Assembly (NCBI RefSeq): GCF_019056515.1
Contig: NZ_CP064873.1
Location: 1,302,001 to 1,366,000, forward strand
Reading direction: 5' to 3'
Origin: Microbacterium paraoxydans
GTDB taxonomy: Bacteria > Actinomycetota > Actinomycetes > Actinomycetales > Microbacteriaceae
Length of the DNA stretch: 64,000 bases
The translations under genes were made by a program, and so were the position numbers. How positions within the stretch are numbered: position 1 is the first letter of the stretch; each line of letters opens with the position of its first letter. Shown in pieces: positions 19,469-26,956 of the stretch. Below the pieces are notes generated by a model. The model did no database searches. It was not told the DNA's origin and saw nothing but the letters and a program-made list of their open reading frames with translations.

Positions 19469-20415
19469 GCGGCCTCCCGCTGTCGAGGGTCGATCGCCCG
19501 GTGCAGCAGATCCACGAGGAAACCGACCACCAGCACGAAGCCGGTCAGCACGAGCAGCTCGCTCTGCACCTTGACCAGGTCGCGGGTGCCGACGTCGGTC
19601 ACGAGCATGCGGCCGATGCCCGGAAGCGTGAACAGCTGCTCGATCACGACCGAGCCGACGATGATCCCGGCGACCTGGAGGCCGAGGACCGTGATGATGG
19701 AGAGCCCGACCGCCGGGATGCCGTGCTGGATGAGGGCGCGGGTCTTCGTCAGACCCTTGGCGGCCGCGGTGCGGACGAAGTCCTGTCCGGCGGCCTGCAG
19801 GGTGGCGCTGCGCACGAAGCGCATGAGCATGGCGCCCTCGACGATGCCGATCGTGAGGGCGGGCAGCAGCAGCGCCTCGATCGCTCTACCCGGTGTCGAC
19901 CACCCGGTGCGGGGGAAGCCCTGGGGCGGCAGCCAGCCGAGCCACACGGAGAACACGACGATCAGCATCATGCCCGCCCAGACGACGGGGACGGCCGCGA
20001 GAGCCTGCGCGCCCACGCTGAGCGCCGTGCCGTCGCGGTGGCCACGACGCAGGGCGGCGAGGATCCCGAACGGCACGGCGATGAGCACGGCGATCACCAG
20101 CGACATGATCCCGAGCGGAACCGTGACCTGTGCCTTCAGCAGCAGCTCCTCGCCGACGGAGGCGCCGGACAGCAGCGACGTGCCCAGGTCGCCGCGGAGG
20201 ATGCCGCCGATCCAGTCGGCGTACTGCGCGAGCAGAGGCTGGTTCAGCCCCAGCGACTCCCGCAGCGCCTCGACCTCGGCGGGGGAGGCCTGGGTGCCGG
20301 CGATGAGCTGGGCCACGTCGCCGGGGAAGACGCGCAATGTGAGGAAGATGAGCGCGCTCGACACGAGGAGCCCTGCGATCAGCAGGACTCCTCGGACGAG
20401 CGCGTAACGCAGCAC
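19465..20415 (-). CDS. Dipeptide/oligopeptide ABC transporter permease (DppB-like)
   Basis: 316 residues. First membrane segment at the extreme N-terminus, then the DppB-type periplasmic loop (LNQPLLAQYADWIGGILRGD) and GTSLLSGASVGEELL. The coupling loop KGLTKTRALIQHGIPAVG is present. Starts at GTG 20415, 16 bases after the stop of the substrate-binding protein. Confidence 0.92.
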   Translation of the reverse strand: MLRYALVRGVLLIAGLLVSSALIFLTLRVFPGDVAQLIAGTQASPAEVEALRESLGLNQPLLAQYADWIGGILRGDLGTSLLSGASVGEELLLKAQVTVPLGIMSLVIAVLIAVPFGILAALRRGHRDGTALSVGAQALAAVPVVWAGMMLIVVFSVWLGWLPPQGFPRTGWSTPGRAIEALLLPALTIGIVEGAMLMRFVRSATLQAAGQDFVRTAAAKGLTKTRALIQHGIPAVGLSIITVLGLQVAGIIVGSVVIEQLFTLPGIGRMLVTDVGTRDLVKVQSELLVLTGFVLVVGFLVDLLHRAIDPRQREAA

Positions 20416-20431
20416 GGAGCGTCGACCGTCG

Positions 20432-21949
20432 TCAGCTCGCGGCGGAGACGGTCACACCCGCGAGGTTGATGCGCGAGTTGATCGAGTCCTCCGGGAACCC
20501 GCTGACGACCGGATTCACGGCGGTGATGGTCTGACCGTTGTAGAGCCAGTCCGCCGCGTGGTCCTCGGAGACGATCCGGGCCGCCTCTGCGAGGAGCTTC
20601 GCGGAGGCCTCGGGATCGACCTCGGCCAGCGCCTGCGTGTAGAGGTCCTGCACCTCGGCGTTGTCGTAGCCGAAGTAGTAGTCCGGGTTGGCGAAGTTGC
20701 CGAAGTCCCGCGGCTCGACATGCAGGACGAAGCTGAGGTCGTAGTCCTTGTTGGTGTACACGTCCTCGAGCCAGGTCGGGAACTCCACGGAATCGACCTC
20801 GAGGTTCACACCCACCTTGTCGAAGTCCGAGATGAGCACCTTCGGGACGGTGGTGCCGTAGAACGACGGGATCGTCAGCGTGAGGTCGAGGTCTTCCTGG
20901 CCGGCCTCGGCGAGCAGCTCCTTGGCCCGCTCGGGGTCGTAGGAGATGACGTCGGAGAGGTCCTCGTAGCCGGGGTCGAGCTCGGGGATGGGGCCGTACA
21001 GCGGGGTACCGGCGCCGACGGCCTCGATGAGGGCCTCATGGTCGATCGCCAGGCGCAGGGCCTCGCGCACCCGGACGTCGTCCAGCGGCGCCTTCTTGTT
21101 GTTGAAGGCGAGCGTGGCCTTGTCGGTCGTGCGGCCCGTGGTGAGCGTGAAGTCGCCCGAGTCCTCGAGCTGCGGAGCCAGGTTCGGGTCGACGGCGGTG
21201 AGGACGTCCACGTCACCGGCGAGAGCCGCGTTCACTCCGGCCGTGAAGTCGGGGATGTACTGGAACTCGACCTCGGCCACGCCGGCCGGGTCGCCCCAGT
21301 AGTCGTCGTTGCGGGCGAAGGTGATCGTGCTGCCCTTGTTCCAGCGCGTGAGGGTGAACGGTCCTGTGCCGTTCTCCGCGGTCTTCAGGTCGGTGGTGTC
21401 GCCGTCCTTGAACACGAGCCCGGCGGGGCCGGTGAGGGCGAAGAGGAAGTTCTGGTTCGGCTCGGACAGCACGATCTCGACGGTCGTGTCGTCGGGAGCC
21501 GAGATCGAGGAGACGGACGCGAACTCCGCGTTGCCCTGCACCGTGTCATCGGTGCGGACGGTCTCATAGGAGGAGACGACGTCGGCCGCCGTCAGGGGCG
21601 AGCCGTCGTGGAAGGTGATCCCGTCGTTGAGGGTGAAGGTGTACGTGAGGCCGTCGTCCGACACCTCGTACTCCGAGGCGAGCCGCTCCACGATCTCGTT
21701 CTCCTGGGTGCGGCTGACCAGTCCCTCGTAGATGTTGTCGATGAGGATCTGCTCCAGCGCGGCACCGCTGGTGTGCCGGATGTCGAGGTTGGTGGGCTCG
21801 AGCACGAGACCGACGTGCAGGGTGGCGTCGGGGTCGGGCTCGCCGCCCGTGGACGGGGCAGGCTCGGCGGAGCCGGAGCAGGCGCTGAGGATCACGGCGG
21901 TGGCCGCGAGCGCGGAGATCAGCGCGAGGCGTCGATGACGTCGGAACAT
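20432..21949 (-). CDS. Peptide ABC transporter substrate-binding lipoprotein (DppA/OppA family 5)
   Basis: 505 residues. Signal peptide with basic start and the lipobox LSAC (Cys24), so a membrane-anchored lipoprotein outside the cell. The mature part is an SBP_bac_5 domain beginning LHVGLVLEPTNLDI with the family motifs GLTYTFTLNDGITFHDGSPL and VREALRLAIDHEALI. Expected ligands are peptides, but this family also binds nickel and other solutes. First gene of the importer operon; 91 bases separate it from the divergent-side hydrolase gene. Confidence 0.92.
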   Translation of the reverse strand: MFRRHRRLALISALAATAVILSACSGSAEPAPSTGGEPDPDATLHVGLVLEPTNLDIRHTSGAALEQILIDNIYEGLVSRTQENEIVERLASEYEVSDDGLTYTFTLNDGITFHDGSPLTAADVVSSYETVRTDDTVQGNAEFASVSSISAPDDTTVEIVLSEPNQNFLFALTGPAGLVFKDGDTTDLKTAENGTGPFTLTRWNKGSTITFARNDDYWGDPAGVAEVEFQYIPDFTAGVNAALAGDVDVLTAVDPNLAPQLEDSGDFTLTTGRTTDKATLAFNNKKAPLDDVRVREALRLAIDHEALIEAVGAGTPLYGPIPELDPGYEDLSDVISYDPERAKELLAEAGQEDLDLTLTIPSFYGTTVPKVLISDFDKVGVNLEVDSVEFPTWLEDVYTNKDYDLSFVLHVEPRDFGNFANPDYYFGYDNAEVQDLYTQALAEVDPEASAKLLAEAARIVSEDHAADWLYNGQTITAVNPVVSGFPEDSINSRINLAGVTVSAAS

Positions 21950-22041
21950 GGGTGTTTCCTCTCGGTGCGGCAGGTGCTGTGTGCCGGTGGGACGAGCCTA
22001 GGGTCGGGCGGGATTCGGCGCGGCGGACGTGGAACGGAGCG

Positions 22042-22959
22042 TCATATTCCGGCCGCGGTCGCCGAACCGACGAGCAGGGCGAGGTCTCGGGGCGCCGTCT
22101 CCTGCACGTTGTGCGTGGCGTCCATCGCGACGACCCGCGCTTCCGGGAGGCGGTGCTGGAACTCCTCCGCGTCGGCAGCGCTCACGAAGCCCCGCTCGGC
22201 GCGGACGAGCGTGACGGGCGCGGTGACCGCCGCCAGATCGTCCCAGCCGGTCTCATGCAGGACCGACGGCGCCGTCGGGGTGCCGGGGTCGTGGGCGGCC
22301 AGAGCGGTGGCGGCGAGGTGGGCGAAGTGGTGCTTCCACTCGACGCGGCCGTCCGCGCGGACACGGGTGTTGAGGAAGACACCGCGCTCGGTCTCGGGGC
22401 GAGTGCCACCGAACCCCAGGGCCATCGCCTTGTCGACGAGCTCGTCGCGGGTCGCGAAGTCCGTGGGCCCGGCGTAGAACTCCCGGAGCGCCGCGGGGCC
22501 GGCGGACACGTCGATCCCGGGCGTGATGTCGACGATGATCAGAGCGGCCACGAGGTCCGGCCGCGCCGCGGCGACGGCGGCGCCGGTGAGACCGCCGAGC
22601 GACTGTCCCACCAGGATCTGCGGTGCGGAGACCCACGCGTCCAGAGCGGCGACGACGTCGGCGGCGAGGGTGCGGGGGGAGTAGTCCGCGTCGTCGCGCC
22701 AGGAGGAGTCGCCGTGGCCGGCGAGGTCGATCGCCAGGAGCGGCTGCCCCAGCGCCAGCGCCGTCGTGTCCCAGGTGTGGGCGTTCAGACCGGCGCCGTG
22801 CAGCAGGGTGATGCGCGGCGGCTCGGACCCGAAGCGCAACCCGCTCACGACGCGACCCTCGGGGAGGGGGAGCGTCAGGCGCTCCACGGTCGGAAGCGGA
22901 ACGCCGAGCGCGTCGGCCTGCGCGGGAAGATAGGAGAACTCGCTGGTGTCGATCGCCAC
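22042..22959 (-). CDS. Alpha/beta-fold hydrolase
   Basis: 305 residues. The oxyanion region LLHGAGLNAHTW, the nucleophile elbow VGQSLGGLTG (Ser), and the C-terminal Asp/His region (AERGFVSAADA, VVAMDATHNVQETAP) give a complete catalytic triad. Start taken at GTG 22959; upstream in-frame residues (an ATG at 23007) look non-coding, but no good ribosome site helps decide. Substrate unknown; it stands alone upstream of the peptide importer, on the same strand. Confidence 0.8.
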   Translation of the reverse strand: MAIDTSEFSYLPAQADALGVPLPTVERLTLPLPEGRVVSGLRFGSEPPRITLLHGAGLNAHTWDTTALALGQPLLAIDLAGHGDSSWRDDADYSPRTLAADVVAALDAWVSAPQILVGQSLGGLTGAAVAAARPDLVAALIIVDITPGIDVSAGPAALREFYAGPTDFATRDELVDKAMALGFGGTRPETERGVFLNTRVRADGRVEWKHHFAHLAATALAAHDPGTPTAPSVLHETGWDDLAAVTAPVTLVRAERGFVSAADAEEFQHRLPEARVVAMDATHNVQETAPRDLALLVGSATAAGI

Positions 22960-23136
22960 GCGGCTATTCTGCGCCCCGTTTCGACCTCGCGGGAAATGCC
23001 GGAGCAAACTGACAAGATGTGAGGGGGATTAACAGGGCGATATGCAGCAGGATCGCGCCTAGAGATTGGCAGCGTGCATTTCGGTGAGGCCGGTCCCACG
23101 CCGTCTCCCGCGCCCGGCGCCGAATATCATGGAGGT

Positions 23137-23613
23137 ATGACCGAACAGCGCGTGCACCTGTCCAAGACGGAGCCTGCGGCCTATCAGGCCCTCGACGCCT
23201 TCTCGAAGACGGTCGGCACGATCTGCGCCGAGAATGGGATCGACGACCGCCTGAAGGAGATCGTCATGATCCACTGCTCGCAGCTGAACGGCTGCAGCTA
23301 CTGCACGCGGGTGCACGTGGACCGGGCGGTCGCCGCCGGGCTGGACGTCGACACGATCAGCCAGATCGCCGTGTGGCGGGAGAGCGGTGTGTTCAGCGAT
23401 CGGGAGCGTGCCGCGCTCGAACTGGCGGAAGCCTTCACCTTCATCGCGGAGGACGGCATCTCGGACGAGGTCTACGACCTGGTCGGGAGTGTGTTCACCG
23501 AGAAGGAGTACGCCGCGTTGAGCTGGGCGTGCGTGTCGATCAACGCCTTCAACCGCATCGTCATCGCCGGGCGCTACCCGGTGCCCCCGCGCGGCCCCCA
23601 GGCGGGCGCGTGA
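23137..23613 (+). CDS. Carboxymuconolactone decarboxylase/AhpD-like protein
   Basis: 158 residues, helical AhpD-like fold. The motif NGCSYCTRVHVDRA holds the CxxC pair and downstream His expected of redox-active alkylhydroperoxidase-type members, so a thiol-peroxide or disulfide role is more likely than lactone decarboxylation. The ATG at 23137 follows GGAGGT directly upstream. Its stop overlaps the phosphatase GTG by 4 bases. Confidence 0.88.
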   Translation: MTEQRVHLSKTEPAAYQALDAFSKTVGTICAENGIDDRLKEIVMIHCSQLNGCSYCTRVHVDRAVAAGLDVDTISQIAVWRESGVFSDRERAALELAEAFTFIAEDGISDEVYDLVGSVFTEKEYAALSWACVSINAFNRIVIAGRYPVPPRGPQAGA

Positions 23614-24341
23614 CGATCCTGGACGTCGAGGGCGTCACGAACGTCCGCGACGTCGGCGGGATCCCCGCGGAGGGTGGACGCATCCGCCCCGGCGTCCTGC
23701 TGCGTTCCGGCCAGCTCTCCACGGCGACCACGAACGGCGCGGCGCTCCTGCGGGCGACGGTGCGTCACATCGTCGACCTCCGCGACGGGGAGGAGGTCGC
23801 CGCGGAACCGAGCGAGATCGAGGGCCCGGAGACGACTCACCTGCCGCTGTTCCTCGGGTCCGTGCGCTCCTTCTTCGAATCCGATACGAGTCTCGACGAC
23901 CTGTACCTGCATCTCCTGGAGGAGAGCGGGGAGCGCCTGGTCGCCGCTGTCCGGGTGATCGCCGCGGGCGAGCCGACCCTGGTGCACTGCACGGTGGGCA
24001 AGGACCGCACGGGCGTGACGGTCGCGCTGGCGCTCTCGGCGGTCGGCGCCGATCGTGATGCCGTCATCGCCGACTACGCCCTCACCGAGTCGCAGCTGCC
24101 CGCCGAACGGTCGCGGCGCATCGCCGCCTATCTGCGGAGCCAGCACCCTGAGGCGCTGCACGCGGTGGATCTGGCCACCCGCTCGCCCGCCGAGGTGATG
24201 CGTCGCCTGCTGGCCCAGGTCGACGAGCGGTGGGGGTCGGCCGCCGGCTACCTGCGTGCGAACGGCATGACAGAGGAAGAGCTCACTGCGCTGCGCGAGG
24301 CCCTCGTCGAGCCCGTGACGGAAGAAGGCGTCGAAGGTTAG
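23610..24341 (+). CDS. Tyrosine-protein phosphatase (Y_phosphatase3 family)
   Basis: 243 residues. N-terminal NVRDVGGIPAEGGRIRPGVLLRSGQL is the family entry motif, and HCTVGKDRTG is the phosphate-binding loop with catalytic Cys127 and Arg. Related to MptpB/YwlE-independent tyrosine or lipid phosphatases of actinobacteria. No signal peptide, so cytosolic unless exported otherwise. Starts at GTG 23610 within the stop of the AhpD-like gene. Confidence 0.88.
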   Translation: MTILDVEGVTNVRDVGGIPAEGGRIRPGVLLRSGQLSTATTNGAALLRATVRHIVDLRDGEEVAAEPSEIEGPETTHLPLFLGSVRSFFESDTSLDDLYLHLLEESGERLVAAVRVIAAGEPTLVHCTVGKDRTGVTVALALSAVGADRDAVIADYALTESQLPAERSRRIAAYLRSQHPEALHAVDLATRSPAEVMRRLLAQVDERWGSAAGYLRANGMTEEELTALREALVEPVTEEGVEG

Positions 24342-24354
24342 GCAAGCCTTCGCT
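24335..24354. promoter_or_regulatory. Candidate DtxR/IdeR iron box before the SIP-domain gene
   Basis: AGGTTAGGCAAGCCT followed by TCGCT; the first 15 bases fit the symmetric actinobacterial iron-box core AGGTTAGGC-AA-GCCTAACCT exactly, while the right outer arm is degenerate. It overlaps the phosphatase stop codon. A -10-like TACAAT follows at 24360-24365, ten bases before the SIP ATG. Repression by iron-loaded DtxR/IdeR of a siderophore-related gene would make sense. Confidence 0.5.
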
Positions 24355-24374
24355 TGGTGTACAATGGGATCACC

Positions 24375-24845
24375 ATGGACACCACGCTCGACACCCGAGG
24401 CACGCGTGCGGCTCGCCGCGCGGCGCGCCGTCGCGCACACCACCTGGTGACCGCCGACGAGCACTCCCTGCTCGACCTCGAGGCGTTCCTCGCGACCCTC
24501 CCGCTGTGCGCGTCCGGTCGCATCTTCATCGAGGTTCCCGACGTCTCCGACATCGGCGTCATCCATGCTCCCGGTCGCATGACGGTCACCTGGCTCGCCC
24601 GCTCCGCCCGCTCCGGAGCCCCGGGAAGCGGTCGCGGCTGCGCGCCAGGGCAGGCCCTGGCCCGAGCCACCTGCGCATGGGCCGACGAGATGCTCGTCGA
24701 CGACGAGGTCGAGACGCACGTCACGCTGCTCGGGGGCTACCTCGGCACGGCCGACATCGTCGAGCACCTCACCGACCGCCTCGGCGTGGCCGTGAACCGG
24801 ATCCGCGTGCCGGAGCGCTTCGGACTGCTCCCCGTCGAGGGCTGA
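24375..24845 (+). CDS. Stand-alone SIP (siderophore-interacting) C-terminal domain protein
   Basis: 156 residues. HHLVTADEHSLLDLEAFLATLP followed by ASGRIFIEVPDVSD, and later ARATCAWADEMLVDDEVETHVTLLGGYLG, resembles the NAD(P)H-binding C-terminal domain of siderophore-interacting proteins (ViuB/YqjH type) that reduce ferric siderophores. The FAD-binding N-terminal domain is absent, so it must work with a partner or has another role. Start at ATG 24375; an ATG seven codons upstream would overlap the promoter. A DtxR-like box and TACAAT lie just upstream. Confidence 0.65.
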   Translation: MDTTLDTRGTRAARRAARRRAHHLVTADEHSLLDLEAFLATLPLCASGRIFIEVPDVSDIGVIHAPGRMTVTWLARSARSGAPGSGRGCAPGQALARATCAWADEMLVDDEVETHVTLLGGYLGTADIVEHLTDRLGVAVNRIRVPERFGLLPVEG

Positions 24846-24846
24846 G

Positions 24847-25290
24847 TCAGCGGGGGCGGCGCACGTAGTTGCCGTCTTCCAGCCCCGCTTCGATCTCGAA
24901 GCGGTTCCGCAGCGGGTCGCGTCCCGCGAACAGATAGAGCACCGGCATCAGGAAGCCGTAGCGCAGCCACTGCTGCTTGTGCACGGCCTCGTGGCGCAGC
25001 ACCGCGTCCGTGGGCCGCGCGTCGCCGGTGAGGAAGCACCCGCCCACGCAGACGCCGCCGCGGTGGAAGGTCCATCGGGGCATGCCCCGGAACACCCAGA
25101 GACCGCCGCGCCGTTCGATCGGGCCGGTGCTCCACAGAGCGCCCCAGATCCAGCCGACGGCCGTGCCCCAGAGGTAGCCCAGGCGGCTGATCGGGGAGCG
25201 CAGCAGGAAGGAGGGGATGCGGCGGTCCGACCGTCGTCCGCGGGCGAGGCGTTCCGCCGCGACGGCCTCCCACCCCGGCGCCGGGCTCAC
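24847..25290 (-). CDS. Uncharacterised membrane-associated protein with HExxH motif
   Basis: 147 residues. Contains RHEAVHKQQWLRYG, an HExxH zinc-site motif, between a hydrophobic segment (LGYLWGTAVGWIWGALW) and a second one (GFLMPVLYLFAG), and ends NRFEIEAGLEDGNY where the Glu residues could be the third zinc ligand. This suggests a small metallopeptidase-like protein, though similar proteins are usually left as hypothetical. GTG start at 25290 overlaps the arginase-like stop by 4 bases. Ends convergent with the SIP gene with one base between the stops. Confidence 0.7.
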   Translation of the reverse strand: MSPAPGWEAVAAERLARGRRSDRRIPSFLLRSPISRLGYLWGTAVGWIWGALWSTGPIERRGGLWVFRGMPRWTFHRGGVCVGGCFLTGDARPTDAVLRHEAVHKQQWLRYGFLMPVLYLFAGRDPLRNRFEIEAGLEDGNYVRRPR

Positions 25291-26090
25291 GCGACGGCTC
25301 CGACGAGACGCAGGATCGCGCCGAGGTCGTCGACGGCGTCGGCCGGCGTGCGAGGGGCGAAGCCCGCGATGGTCGCCCCGGCGAGGGGGACGCGGCTCCG
25401 GAGCTCTCGGATCGCCGTGCTCAGGGACGAGGGGGTCACGCCGAAGGGCACGGCGGCGGAGACTCCGGTGAACGACGCCGGGTCGAGGACGTCGACGTCG
25501 ATGTGCACCCACACCCGCTGCGCCCCTGTGGCCTGCACGGCGTCGGCGAGCGCCGCCGGGTCGTCCAGATCGGCCACCCCGAGATTCCGGAGGCGGTCCC
25601 ATTCGCCGGTCTCGGCCTCGTCGAGGTTCCGGACACCCACGGTGACGACACGATCCCGGGGGATGCCGGGGGACAGGGCGAGCTGCGGTTCTCCCTCACC
25701 GAGGACGGCACGCAGCGCCATGCCGGAGAAGGCCCCGGACGGCGAGGTGTCCGGCGTGTGCAGATCGCCGTGCGCATCGCACCAGACCACGGCGAGGTCG
25801 TCGGTCCCGCCGGGGAGCGTGTCGAGTGCGGCGACGGTGATGCTGCAGTCGCCGCCGATCAGCACGGTTCCGGCTTCGAGATGTCCGGCGACGAGCTCCC
25901 GCGTACGTGCGAGGGCGCTGAGCCGCCGGACGCCCGTGCCCAGCGCCTCGCCGGCTTCGACCGGAACGTCGAGGACGGTCGTCGCCGCACGCGGCAGATC
26001 GCCGGCGATCGCCGACGCGCCGTCGACGAGGAGCATCGCGCGCGCGGCGGGTGAACCCTGCCACTGCGGCACGACCAGGAAACGCACCAT
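25287..26090 (-). CDS. Arginase/agmatinase family protein
   Basis: 267 residues, ureohydrolase fold. Binuclear manganese motifs are intact: GGDCS, VVWCDAHGDLHTP and HIDVDVLDPASF. The substrate-recognition loop after DAHGD reads HTPDTSPSGAFSGMAL, close to actinobacterial arginase-like proteins of unknown substrate rather than classical arginase, so the exact amidino substrate is not assigned. Forms an overlapping pair with the HExxH protein. Confidence 0.85.
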   Translation of the reverse strand: MVRFLVVPQWQGSPAARAMLLVDGASAIAGDLPRAATTVLDVPVEAGEALGTGVRRLSALARTRELVAGHLEAGTVLIGGDCSITVAALDTLPGGTDDLAVVWCDAHGDLHTPDTSPSGAFSGMALRAVLGEGEPQLALSPGIPRDRVVTVGVRNLDEAETGEWDRLRNLGVADLDDPAALADAVQATGAQRVWVHIDVDVLDPASFTGVSAAVPFGVTPSSLSTAIRELRSRVPLAGATIAGFAPRTPADAVDDLGAILRLVGAVA

Positions 26091-26113
26091 GGGAGACCTC
26101 CCGGAGACGGAAC

Positions 26114-26147
26114 CGCGGATGCCCGGGCGTGCGCCCGGGCATCCGCG
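26114..26147 (-). terminator. Intrinsic terminator of the PspA gene
   Basis: Perfect 15-base-pair stem CGCGGATGCCCGGGC / GCCCGGGCATCCGCG with a GTGC loop, seven bases beyond the pspA stop. One of the strongest hairpins in the window. Confidence 0.8.
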
Positions 26148-26153
26148 TCGGTG

Positions 26154-26897
26154 TCAGTTGCCTTCGAGCGCCTGGCGCGGCGCGGTGCCGCCGGCCTTCA
26201 GCTCGGCGAGGCGCGCCTCGACCTCGGTCAGCTCGCCGAGATCCTCGAGGCTCTCGAACTGGGCGTCGAGGCTCGACGCGGCCAGCTCCGCCTTGCCCTG
26301 GGCGAGAGCCTCCTGGCGGCGGACCTTGTCCTCGAACCGGCCGAGCTCGCTGGTGGGGTCGAGCACGTTGATGGAGCTGACCGCGTCCTGCACCTTGGTC
26401 TGCGCCTCGGCGACCTTGGCGCGGGCGAGCAGCTCGCTGCGCTTGTTCTTGAGCTCGTTGAGCTTGTCCTTCATGCCGTTCAGGCCGCTCTTGAGCTTGT
26501 CGACGATCTCGGTCTGGGCCGCGATCTGCGGTTCGGCGCTCGTCGCCTCCCGCTCGGCGCTGATCTGGCGCTGCAGGGCGATCTTCGCGAGGTTATCGAA
26601 CTTGTCGGCGTCGGCGGTGTTGCCCGCGCCGCGCATCTCGTCGGCCTTGCGGCTGGCAGCGAGGGCCTTGTTGCCCCACTCGTTGGCCGCCTGCACGTCT
26701 TCCTCGTGGTCGCGCTCCAGCAGCCGCAGGTTGCCGATGGTCTCCGCGATGGCGGACTCGGCGTCGGCGATGCTGTTGGTGTAGTCGCGGACGAGCTGGT
26801 CGAGCATCTTCTGCGGGTCCTCCGCAGAGTCCAGGAGGGCGTTGATGTTCGCGCGGACGAGGGTGGAGATCCGTCCGAAGATGGACTGCTTGGTCAT
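26154..26897 (-). CDS. pspA: PspA/IM30 (Vipp1) family protein
   Basis: 247 residues, almost wholly alpha-helical with heptad patterning, as in phage-shock protein A. The N-terminus KQSIFGRISTLVRANINALLD is the amphipathic membrane-binding helix, then DPQKMLDQLVRDY and long coiled coils. Oligomers protect the membrane under envelope stress. It is preceded on the same strand by a TPM-domain gene 59 bases away, a common PspA neighbour in actinobacteria, so joint expression is likely. Confidence 0.92.
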   Translation of the reverse strand: MTKQSIFGRISTLVRANINALLDSAEDPQKMLDQLVRDYTNSIADAESAIAETIGNLRLLERDHEEDVQAANEWGNKALAASRKADEMRGAGNTADADKFDNLAKIALQRQISAEREATSAEPQIAAQTEIVDKLKSGLNGMKDKLNELKNKRSELLARAKVAEAQTKVQDAVSSINVLDPTSELGRFEDKVRRQEALAQGKAELAASSLDAQFESLEDLGELTEVEARLAELKAGGTAPRQALEGN

Positions 26898-26956
26898 GCG
26901 TGGTTCCTTTCAGAGGGGCGTCTTCGAGAGCTTGGCGTATGTGTCTGTGCGGGGGA

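Noticed and set aside
17026..21949. Nickel or glutathione specificity for the peptide importer
   Set aside because: No His-rich or metal-site signature in the binding protein; the five genes support only a family-level dipeptide/oligopeptide call.
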